A DNA stretch of 6,533 bases from Planctomycetota bacterium (GTDB lineage: Bacteria > Planctomycetota > Phycisphaerae > FEN-1346). The notes under the pieces are model-generated. The model was not told where the DNA came from. It worked only from the letters and a program-made list of their open reading frames with translations, and ran no database searches. The stretch covers positions 1 through 6,533 of the forward strand of contig JAPLML010000081.1 of the NCBI GenBank assembly GCA_026387055.1, given 5' to 3'. Below, piece after piece: positions 1 to 5,987 of the stretch. Positions within the stretch are counted from its first letter, which is position 1; the number at the start of each line of letters is the position of its first letter. The position numbers and the translations under genes were made by a program.

Positions 1-57
1 GGCTTGCTTGCAGGCCGTGATTTCCGGCGAACTGGTTGCAAGCAACCAGTGGCACCC
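1..57. repeat. Partial palindromic element at window edge
   Basis: ACTGGTTGC (31-39) and GCAACCAGT (42-50) form a perfect 9-bp inverted repeat around AA. A competing 9-bp pairing joins TTGCTTGCA (4-12) to TGCAAGCAA (37-45). The right side continues into GTGGCACCC (49-57), a word resembling the borders of the two other palindromic elements in the window. The arm that would pair with this border would lie left of base 1, so the element is probably cut by the window edge. There is no T-run, so it does not look like a standard intrinsic terminator. Calling it a repeat-family member is inference; the inverted repeats are directly visible. Confidence 0.45.
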
Positions 58-273
58 TTCGTGTGATGAGCATGTGGTTATTCGGATAGGCTCTTAGCCG
101 CCCAGCTTGCTGGGCGCGTGTTGTTGGCACACCAGCGGCCCATGCCCATGCAACGACGCCGTGGGCATGCGACCTGCATCCCCCCGCCGCCGTTTTCAAC
201 TGGACGAACCGCCGCCGGGCGGCTAGGTTGCTCCGCGGGGGAACGTGCGGCGCGAGGGCGAGGGAAACCGGTC
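58..273. other. Non-coding leader region with short hairpins
   Basis: I see no supportable gene here. CGCCCAGC (99-106) and GCTGGGCG (109-116) form a perfect 8-bp stem with a TT loop, and CATGCCCA (141-148) can pair with TGGGCATG (162-169) across 13 bases. The frame of the downstream glycogen synthase is open back to a GTG at 118, but the peptide it would add is proline/arginine-rich and resembles no part of GT3 enzymes. The stretch is therefore best read as an untranslated leader or spacer. I cannot identify a promoter with confidence. Confidence 0.5.
260..264 (+). promoter_or_regulatory. Ribosome binding site deciding the glycogen synthase start
   Basis: GAGGG lies 9 bases before the ATG at 274, a normal Shine-Dalgarno distance. 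It supports starting the protein at 274 rather than at the upstream in-frame GTG at 118. A second GAGGG at 254-258 is less well spaced. Confidence 0.55.
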
Positions 274-2115
274 ATGGCCGACGAGACGGGCCCGACGGAC
301 GAGAACGAGCGCACCGGCGGCACCTTGCAGCCCCTCCTGTGCGAGGTGGCCTGGGAAGTCTGCCAGCAGCTCGGCGGCATCCACACGGTCATCCGCTCGA
401 AGGTCCCCAGCATGATGCGGCGCTGGGGCCGCCGGTACTGCGTGGTCGGCCCGTACAACCCCACGCTCAGCCCGCAGGAGTTCGATGAAACGACGCCCAC
501 GGGCCGCGTGGGCCGCGTGGTCAAGAAACTTCAGGAGTGGGGCTTCGAGGCGCATCACGGCACGTGGCTCACGAGCGGCCGGCCGAAAGCGGTCCTGCTG
601 AATCCCCGATGCGTCGAGCGCCGGCTCGGCGAGATCAAGCGCCTGTTGTGGGACCATCACCGCATCGGCCTGCCGGGCGATGACAGCATCGTCAACGACG
701 TGGTCGCGTTCGGGTTCCTGGTGGAGCAGTTCTTCCGGGCGCTGGTGGAAGAGACGCGGGACCGGCGGCCGATCGTCGGCCACTTTCACGAGTGGATGGG
801 GGGGTCGGCGATCCCGGAGATCCGCCGCGCAGGCCTGCCCGTCGCGATCGTCTTCACCACGCACGCCACGCAGCTCGGCCGCGCGCTGGCCGCCAACGAT
901 GTCGGGTTCTACGATCACCTGCCGAGCGTCGATTGGCTGGGGACGGCGCGCCGCTACGTGCTGGAGCCGAAGGTGCTCCTCGAGCGGGCCGCGGCGCACG
1001 GGTCCCACGTCTTCACGACCCTCAGCGAGATCACGGCGTTCGAATGCGAGCACCTGCTCGGCCGCAAACCCGACCTCCTCGTGCCGAACGGCCTCAACAT
1101 CGAGCGCTTCATCGCGATACACGAGTTCCAGAACCTGCACCTCCAGTACAAGGAGAAGATCCACCAGTTCGTGATGGCCCACTTCTTCCCGAGTTACACC
1201 TTCGACCTGGACCGCACGCTCTACTTCTTCAGCGCCGGGCGGTTCGAGTACCGCAACAAGGGGTTCGACCTGGCCATCGAGGCGATGGCGCGGCTGAACG
1301 GGCGGATGAAGCGGGCGGGCCTGGGCCGCACGATCGTCTTCTTCCTCATCACGCAGCGGCCGTTCCGCTCGCTCAAGGCCGAGGCCCTCCGCAGCCGCGC
1401 CGTGATGGAGGAGATGCGGAACAACTGCGAGGCGATCAAGAACGATCTCGGCCGGAGGCTGTTCCAGGCCACCGCCACCGGCACGGCGCCGAAGTTCGAG
1501 GCCCTGCTCGACGACTACTGGATGCTGCGCCTGCGGCGGCTCCAGCACGCGTGGAAAACCGGCCGCCTGCCCTTCCTCGTGACGCACGACCTCCTGGACG
1601 AGGCACATGACGCCGTGCTGACTCAACTCCATCGATGCATGCTGTTCAACACGGCGGACGACCCGGTCAAGGTGGTGTATCACCCGGACTTCATCACGTC
1701 GGCCAACCCGCTGTTCGGGATCGACTACGACCAGTTCGTGCGCGGATGCCACCTGGGCGTCTTCCCCTCGTTCTACGAGCCGTGGGGCTACACGCCGCAG
1801 GAGTGCGTGGCGTGCGGCGTGCCGGCCATCACGAGCGACCTGGCGGGCTTCGGCACGTACCTGGCGCACCACGTGCCGCACTGGCGGGACCGCGGCCTCG
1901 GCATCATCGCCCGGCGGCGCGCGTCGTTCGACCAGGCGGCCGACGAGGTCACGGACTTCCTGTTCAATTTCCTGAAGCTGGAGCGCCGCCAGCGCATCGA
2001 GCAGCGGAACCGGGTGGAGCAGCTCTCGGAGCAGTTCGATTGGGAGAACCTCGGCCGCTACTACGCCGACGCCCATCGTCTCGCGCTCGAACGTGCTGGT
2101 ATGCAGGCCATCTAG
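274..2115 (+). CDS. Glycogen synthase, GT3 (eukaryotic GYS-like) family
   Basis: The 613-residue product should transfer glucose from a nucleotide sugar (UDP-glucose in characterised GT3 enzymes) to the non-reducing end of a growing alpha-1,4-glucan in the cytoplasm. The GT3 signature is continuous. An N-terminal EVAWEV..LGGIHTVIRSK motif (residues 24-43) matches the donor-binding loop. HFHEW is at 170-174, TTHATQLGR at 195-203, LSEIT at 250-254, PNGLN at 271-275 and AGRFEYRNKG at 321-330. RGCHLGVFPSFYEPWGYTPQE ends with the E-x7-E pair E502/E510. Near the C-terminus RRQR..QRNR (571-580) and W..LGRYY match the arginine-rich regulatory helix of animal and yeast enzymes. The long C-terminal tail and the extreme N-terminus that carry phosphorylation sites in animals are absent. 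The ATG at 274 is preferred because of its ribosome binding site and because homology begins about 20 residues later. It differs from the usual bacterial GlgA (GT5). The family call is very secure; donor preference and G6P control are inferred. Confidence 0.95.
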   Translation: MADETGPTDENERTGGTLQPLLCEVAWEVCQQLGGIHTVIRSKVPSMMRRWGRRYCVVGPYNPTLSPQEFDETTPTGRVGRVVKKLQEWGFEAHHGTWLTSGRPKAVLLNPRCVERRLGEIKRLLWDHHRIGLPGDDSIVNDVVAFGFLVEQFFRALVEETRDRRPIVGHFHEWMGGSAIPEIRRAGLPVAIVFTTHATQLGRALAANDVGFYDHLPSVDWLGTARRYVLEPKVLLERAAAHGSHVFTTLSEITAFECEHLLGRKPDLLVPNGLNIERFIAIHEFQNLHLQYKEKIHQFVMAHFFPSYTFDLDRTLYFFSAGRFEYRNKGFDLAIEAMARLNGRMKRAGLGRTIVFFLITQRPFRSLKAEALRSRAVMEEMRNNCEAIKNDLGRRLFQATATGTAPKFEALLDDYWMLRLRRLQHAWKTGRLPFLVTHDLLDEAHDAVLTQLHRCMLFNTADDPVKVVYHPDFITSANPLFGIDYDQFVRGCHLGVFPSFYEPWGYTPQECVACGVPAITSDLAGFGTYLAHHVPHWRDRGLGIIARRRASFDQAADEVTDFLFNFLKLERRQRIEQRNRVEQLSEQFDWENLGRYYADAHRLALERAGMQAI

Positions 2116-2156
2116 CCGTCCAGCGTGTATGTGTTTGGCGCGCTGCTCCGATAGCC

Positions 2157-2246
2157 GGGTGGCACGGCCACGCGCCGTTGCGTGACCGTGCATGGTCAGT
2201 CGCCGCGGCGACCACGGTCACGCAACATCGCGTGACCGTACCACCC
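2157..2246. repeat. Nested intergenic palindromic element
   Basis: GTTGCGTGACCGTG (2177-2190) and CACGGTCACGCAAC (2213-2226) are perfect 14-bp inverted repeats. Their loop contains the self-complementary 14-mer GTCGCCGCGGCGAC (2199-2212). The 10-mer GCGTGACCGT occurs three times in alternating orientation: 2180-2189 plus, 2214-2223 minus and 2230-2239 plus. The last two copies can form an alternative perfect 10-bp hairpin with a 6-base loop. GGGTGGCAC (2157-2165) and GTACCACCC (2238-2246) close the structure with one mismatch. It lies between two genes transcribed in the same direction. It could be a dispersed palindromic repeat, an operator cluster or a transcript-end structure; no T-run follows it, so a simple intrinsic terminator is unlikely. 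Confidence 0.7.
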
Positions 2247-2289
2247 ATGCTAAACAGGTACCCCAGCCTGCCGGGCGCTTCCCATGGGA

Positions 2290-2317
2290 AATGCGAAGTG
2301 TGTAATGCGAAATGAAG
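2290..2317. repeat. Degenerate heptamer tandem repeat
   Basis: Four consecutive 7-base units can be read: AATGCGA, AGTGTGT, AATGCGA, AATGAAG. The AATGCGA unit recurs exactly with a 14-base period. This AT-richer patch contrasts with the surrounding GC-rich sequence and ends a few bases before the Shine-Dalgarno site of the exported protein. Part of it is open in that protein's frame from an ATG at 2284, but it is more likely untranslated. It resembles short tandem heptanucleotide repeats known from some bacterial genomes; function unknown. Confidence 0.5.
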
Positions 2318-2325
2318 AACAGAAA

Positions 2326-2329
2326 AGGA
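2326..2329 (+). promoter_or_regulatory. Ribosome binding site deciding the exported-protein start
   Basis: AGGA, within AAAAGGA (2323-2329), ends 8 bases before the ATG at 2338. That ATG opens directly into a signal peptide, whereas the in-frame ATG at 2284 would add 18 charged residues in front of it. Confidence 0.6.
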
Positions 2330-2337
2330 TACCGAAC

Positions 2338-4962
2338 ATGAATCGAGCAATCGCGGGCCTGGCATGCGTGTTGGCGGCGGCGCTGGCGGCGGCCGCCTCG
2401 GCCGAGGTGTGCAACGTCAAGGTCGTCACCGACGCCTCGCCCGATTACTCCGACCTGGCGAGCATGGTCCGCAGCATCACCGCCAAGTGGCCCACGCCCG
2501 CCGAGAAATGCTGGGCGATGTTTTACTGGAACCACATCGCTCGCCGCCAGACGGCCCCGATGCACCTTCACGGCATGGACCTGACGGACCCCGTCCGCCA
2601 GGCCAACGACTACGGTTACACGATGTGCTCCACGGTCGCCGGCATCAACATGGGCATCTGGAACGCGATGGGCCTGAAGGGGAAGTACTGGGATATCTCG
2701 ATGCACACGGTGCCGGAGGTCTTCTACGACGGCGGCTGGCACATGTATGATAATTCCATGTCGGCCCTGTACACGCTCTGCGACGGAAAGACGATCGCCG
2801 GCGTCCAGGACATCGGCAAGGAAGGCGCGTGCGCGGCCTCGGGCGGAAAGGCCGAGATCGGCCACGTCGCCAGGTATCACTGCCTGAACGCCACCAGCCC
2901 CAACGGGTTCCTCACGGGGGCCGACTGCGAGCGGAGCCTGGCCGACGAGGCCCGGTGCTTTTCGCCCAATGCCCTCAAGTTCCGCCACTACTACTGCGAG
3001 TGGGACTGGGGCCACCGCTACATCCTCAACCTCAAGGAGGGCGAGACCTACACGCGCCATTACAGGAGCCTCGGCGACGGGCCCGAATTCTACGTGCCCA
3101 ACCAGGGCAAGGACCCCGAGAAGGCGAGCCGGTACGGCCTGCGCGGCAACGGCCGGTGGACGTTCAGGCCGGGCCTCGCGGCCGTTGACTGGAAGAAGGC
3201 GATCGCCGGCGGCGCCAACATGGCGGCCGAGCCTGCCGGGGGTCTGCATCCGGAGAAGGCCGGCGCCCCCGCCCACGTGATCTTCAAGGTCCAGGCCGCC
3301 AACGTCATCACGAGCCAGGTCATCAAGGCCACGATCGTGCGGAAGGGCGCCGAGGACGAGGCCCGCCTCAGCGTCAGCACCAACAACGGCCTGGCGTGGA
3401 AAGAGGTGTGGAAGGCCGACGGCACGGGCGAGCTGCCCGCCGAAATCAAGCTGCTCGGCGAGGTCAGCGGCGCGTACGAGGTCCTCGTGCGGGTCGAGCT
3501 CACGGCCAAGGCGTCGCCCGCCGATGCCACGCTCAAGGCCCTTGAGATCCAGACCCTCACGATGCTCAACGCCAAGACACAGCCCCGCCTGAACCTCGGC
3601 AAAAACACCATCTACGTGGGGGTGGGCGACCAGACCGAATCGATCGTCTTCTGGCCGGAGCTCCAGAATGATCGATATAAGGAACATATCGTCGAGGAGA
3701 AGAACATCGCCTGCGACGAGAAGCACATGGGTTACCAGGGCGTCATCTACCCGAAGGTTGCCAAGGAGGATGCGTACGTGGTGTACCGGCTCGACGCCCC
3801 CGGCGACATCACGCGGCTCACGTTCGGCGGGCGGTTCTACAACCGCGCCCCGAAGAGCCGCATCGACCTCGCCTGGTCGCTCGACGGCAAGGAGTGGAAG
3901 ACCGCCTGGTCCCTCACCAGCGTCGAGGCGCCGTGGGACACGATCCACTACGAGACGGTGGACCTCGTCGGTGTGGCACAGCCGCCCTCGGCTGTGCGCC
4001 CGGCTGAGGGCAGCCGGGCCACAAACTCGACCGGCGTTCGCGCGGTATGGGTCCGCTACCTTATGAACTCGCCCCAGGCCGAGCGGGCCTCGTGCAGCCT
4101 CTACGCCGTGCGGATGGAGGCGAACTACCTCCCTGCCGACACGACCTTCCGCCCCATCCTGGTGAACTTCCACTGGTCCGAGCGCAACAAGGACGGCAAG
4201 CTCGTCATGCGGAGCCACCAGGAGTGCGTCGAGAAGGCGCCCCACCGGTACACCCTCAACGTGGGCGGCGAGGATCACCCCGTGATGAATACGCTGATCG
4301 TGTCTCTGCGCGACCCGCGTGTCAGCATCGAGGTCGACAGGCAGGAAGGCGGCGGCGAGAAGTTCGTCGGACGCCGGCTCACCGCCGGCCGGAACCTGGC
4401 CGTCGGCAGACCGTACACGCTCAGCCTTCCGTCGGAGACCGGCTGGGGCGCGGGCGACCCGGACGGCAAGAAGCTGACCGACGGCGTCGCCGGGCCGCCG
4501 TACGCCGGCGGCGGGTCATATAAATATGGCGCCCTCTGGAGCGCCGGCAAGAACCCCGTCATCACGCTCGACCTCGGCGAGGTAAAGCCCTGCGCCGCGT
4601 TCGGGATGAATTTCCACGGCTACCCGTGGTGGGACGCCCTCAAGGGCGAGATCAAGGACCAGATCGAGGTCCTCGTCTCGAAGGACGGCAAGGAGTTCGC
4701 GCCGCTCGGGTTCCTCATAACCGACCTGCGCTGGAAGGACCTGCCCGTCAACCACATGGGGCCGGACCACGAGTGCCTCCAGGGGGCGACCTTCCGGCTC
4801 ATCCCCGACAAACCGGTCGAGGCGCGTTACGTGCAGTACAAGGTCGCCAGCGCCCGCTTCTTCTGCTGCACGGAGCTGGAGGTCCTCGACTCCATCCGGT
4901 TCGAGCCGTTCGACCTCCGGATCGCCCTGCCGGACGAAGTGGCAGACCGGAGTAAGAACTGA
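2338..4962 (+). CDS. Exported transglutaminase-like protein with C-terminal F5/8C (discoidin-like) domain
   Basis: This 874-residue protein opens with a Sec signal peptide: MNR, a hydrophobic Ala/Leu stretch, and ASA at 20-22 as likely cleavage site. It therefore acts outside the cytoplasm. Residues about 50-145 look like a transglutaminase/papain-fold core. C97 (YTMCSTVAG), H123 (MHTVPEV) and D138 (GGWHMYDNS) have the order and spacing of the Cys-His-Asp triad, including the H-x3-E-V...G-x-W-x3-D pattern. Two beta-sandwich-like modules follow (about 312-412 and 420-605), each with a phrase like STNNGLAWK (347-355) or SLDGKEWK (514-521), as in sialidase-like or carbohydrate-binding folds. Residues about 685-852 resemble an F5/8 type C domain: RNLAVG start, ITLDLGEV core, VSKDGKEF, and an RYVQYKV strand before the end. 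Such domains usually bind glycans or surfaces. Residues 546-562 come from a palindromic DNA element. It may be a peptidase, an amide-modifying enzyme or a structural surface protein; substrate and pathway are unknown. Confidence 0.75.
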   Translation: MNRAIAGLACVLAAALAAAASAEVCNVKVVTDASPDYSDLASMVRSITAKWPTPAEKCWAMFYWNHIARRQTAPMHLHGMDLTDPVRQANDYGYTMCSTVAGINMGIWNAMGLKGKYWDISMHTVPEVFYDGGWHMYDNSMSALYTLCDGKTIAGVQDIGKEGACAASGGKAEIGHVARYHCLNATSPNGFLTGADCERSLADEARCFSPNALKFRHYYCEWDWGHRYILNLKEGETYTRHYRSLGDGPEFYVPNQGKDPEKASRYGLRGNGRWTFRPGLAAVDWKKAIAGGANMAAEPAGGLHPEKAGAPAHVIFKVQAANVITSQVIKATIVRKGAEDEARLSVSTNNGLAWKEVWKADGTGELPAEIKLLGEVSGAYEVLVRVELTAKASPADATLKALEIQTLTMLNAKTQPRLNLGKNTIYVGVGDQTESIVFWPELQNDRYKEHIVEEKNIACDEKHMGYQGVIYPKVAKEDAYVVYRLDAPGDITRLTFGGRFYNRAPKSRIDLAWSLDGKEWKTAWSLTSVEAPWDTIHYETVDLVGVAQPPSAVRPAEGSRATNSTGVRAVWVRYLMNSPQAERASCSLYAVRMEANYLPADTTFRPILVNFHWSERNKDGKLVMRSHQECVEKAPHRYTLNVGGEDHPVMNTLIVSLRDPRVSIEVDRQEGGGEKFVGRRLTAGRNLAVGRPYTLSLPSETGWGAGDPDGKKLTDGVAGPPYAGGGSYKYGALWSAGKNPVITLDLGEVKPCAAFGMNFHGYPWWDALKGEIKDQIEVLVSKDGKEFAPLGFLITDLRWKDLPVNHMGPDHECLQGATFRLIPDKPVEARYVQYKVASARFFCCTELEVLDSIRFEPFDLRIALPDEVADRSKN
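3972..4023. repeat. In-frame double-hairpin palindromic element inside a gene
   Basis: TGTGGC (3972-3977) pairs with GCCACA (4018-4023). Between them stand two hairpins. Hairpin 1 is ACAGCCG (3978-3984) / CGGCTGT (3989-3995) with loop CCCT. Hairpin 2 is CCCGGCTG (3999-4006) / CAGCCGGG (4011-4018) with loop AGGG; base 4018 is shared with the outer stem. The two loops are complementary to each other, and the whole 52 bases are an imperfect palindrome. It is translated as part of the exported protein, giving a Pro/Ala/Ser-rich stretch at residues 546-562. Imperfect direct repeats CTCGTCGG (3964-3971) and CTCGACCGG (4026-4034) flank it. The structure is directly visible; that it arrived by insertion is inferred. 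Confidence 0.75.
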
Positions 4963-4967
4963 TTGCT

Positions 4968-5039
4968 GCTCGAAAGTCGAGCGCGGTGGGCAAGGCTGCC
5001 CGCCGCGCAGTATACCGAGCCCGCCGCGGGAGCGGCGGG
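4968..5039. terminator. Three tandem hairpins after the exported-protein gene
   Basis: Three stems lie one after another. The first is GCTCGA / TCGAGC (4968-4973 / 4977-4982). The second is GCGCGGTGGGCA / TGCCCGCCGCGC (4981-4992 / 4997-5008), 12 pairs including one G-U, loop AGGC. The third is CCCGCCGC / GCGGCGGG (5020-5027 / 5032-5039), loop GGGA. Placement just after a stop codon fits a transcript end or an RNA-stabilising structure. No clear U-tract follows, so it is not a textbook intrinsic terminator and termination may be weak or factor-dependent. The first two stems overlap by two bases, so they would compete. Bases 5040-5160 hold nothing further that I can assign. Confidence 0.45.
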
Positions 5040-5160
5040 AGATCTTCGCACTCGGCGTCTCCTGCTGCTTCCGCCGCGGGCCCGGATTGAAGCCGCGCGC
5101 CGCCGGGCGGAAAGAAAGGTTGCCTCGCCGCCTCCGCGTGGGCAGAATGGTGCCGGACCG

Positions 5161-5168
5161 AAAGGAGG
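5161..5168 (+). promoter_or_regulatory. Strong Shine-Dalgarno sequence of nagB
   Basis: AAAGGAGG ends 6 bases before the ATG at 5175, nearly the ideal complement of the 16S rRNA tail. It is the strongest ribosome binding site in the window and fixes the nagB start. Confidence 0.8.
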
Positions 5169-5174
5169 ACGGCC

Positions 5175-5918
5175 ATGGAAGTGATCCTCTGCGACACCCA
5201 GCAGCAGGTCGGCGAGAAGGCCGCCGCCCACGGCGCGGCCCTGATCCGCCAGGCGATCCGCAAGAACGGCGAGGCGGGCATCGTCGTCGCGACAGGCGCC
5301 TCGCAGTTCGCGATGCTCGAGGCCCTCGTGGCGGCCCCCGGCATCGACTGGACCGTGGTCACGGGATTCCATCTTGATGAATACATCGGCCTGCCGATGT
5401 CGCACCCCGCCTCGTTCCGCAAGTACCTCCGCGAGCGGTTCGTGGACCGGCTGCCCGCACGCCTCGCGGCGTTCCACTACGTCAGCGGCGACGCCGATCC
5501 GCACTCCGAGTGCCGGCGCCTCGGCCAGCTCATCGCGCAGCACGCGATCGACGCGGCCTTCATCGGCATCGGCGAGAACGGGCACCTGGCGTTCAACGAC
5601 CCGCCCGCCGACTTCGACACCACGGACGCCTACATCACCGTCCACCTCGACGAGGCCTGCCGGCGCCAGCAGCTCGGCGAAGGCTGGTTCCGCACGCTGG
5701 ACGACGTGCCGACGCGGGCCATCTCGATGTCCATCCGCCAGATCCTGAAGGCGAAGGCCATCGTCTGCACCGTGCCCGACGCCCGCAAGGCCCGGCCCGT
5801 CCAGGCCACGCTCGAAGGGCCCGTCACGTCCATGGTCCCCGCGTCGATCCTCCAGAAGCACCCGGCGGCGGCGATCTTCCTCGACCCCGACTCGGCCTCG
5901 CTGCTCAGCCACAAGTGA
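5175..5918 (+). CDS. nagB: Glucosamine-6-phosphate deaminase (NagB family)
   Basis: The 247-residue cytoplasmic protein should convert glucosamine-6-phosphate to fructose-6-phosphate and ammonia, the last dedicated step of amino-sugar breakdown. The phosphate-binding loop is represented by ATGASQ (about 39-44). FHLDEYIGL (65-73) carries the catalytic Asp (D68, equivalent to E. coli D72). GIGENGHLAFNDP (131-143) carries the catalytic His (H137, equivalent to E. coli H143). Two neighbouring positions differ from E. coli: N135 stands where E. coli has D141, and D142 where it has E148. A late segment, TVPDARKARPVQATLEGP, matches the family's conserved K-A..V...LEG region. It is slightly shorter than E. 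coli NagB (266 residues). It faces nagA tail to tail, which strongly supports the amino-sugar role. A related sugar-phosphate isomerase or 6-phosphogluconolactonase-type activity is less likely given the DEY and GHLAFN motifs. Confidence 0.88.
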   Translation: MEVILCDTQQQVGEKAAAHGAALIRQAIRKNGEAGIVVATGASQFAMLEALVAAPGIDWTVVTGFHLDEYIGLPMSHPASFRKYLRERFVDRLPARLAAFHYVSGDADPHSECRRLGQLIAQHAIDAAFIGIGENGHLAFNDPPADFDTTDAYITVHLDEACRRQQLGEGWFRTLDDVPTRAISMSIRQILKAKAIVCTVPDARKARPVQATLEGPVTSMVPASILQKHPAAAIFLDPDSASLLSHK

Positions 5919-5987
5919 TGGCCCGCGAGCACGCCCCGAGGGAGACATGCCCACGCCTGAGACCGCGCCGGCATGCCGCCCGCGATG
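5919..5987. other. Convergent intergenic spacer between nagB and nagA
   Basis: This 69-base spacer separates two genes that point at each other. The only structure I see is the perfect 10-base palindrome CGGCATGCCG (5969-5978), too short and lacking T-runs on either strand to be called a bidirectional terminator. No small gene is supported. Confidence 0.4.

Noticed and set aside
31..50. Intrinsic terminator of an upstream gene
   Set aside because: The 9-bp hairpin has a two-base loop, too tight for a normal terminator, and no T-run follows on either strand.
78..98. TTATTCGGATAGGCTCTTAG resembles remembered ends of some insertion sequences
   Set aside because: There is no transposase, no matching inverted end and no target duplication in the window; the resemblance rests on memory only.
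118..273. N-terminal extension of the glycogen synthase from the GTG at 118
   Set aside because: The added peptide is low-complexity Arg/Pro/Ala with no GT3 similarity, and the ATG at 274 has a properly spaced GAGGG.
223..2193. Long open frame on the minus strand opposite the glycogen synthase
   Set aside because: Its frame mirrors a GC-rich gene and the translation is Arg/Ala/Val/Glu-rich with no recognisable motif; the plus-strand homology is unambiguous.
2218..4278. Long open frame on the minus strand opposite the exported protein
   Set aside because: Same codon-bias shadow effect; the plus strand has a signal peptide, ribosome binding site and recognisable domains.
4963..5184. Small plus-strand frame between the exported-protein gene and nagB
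   Set aside because: It begins directly after a stop codon without a ribosome binding site, spans the hairpin cluster and overlaps the nagB start.
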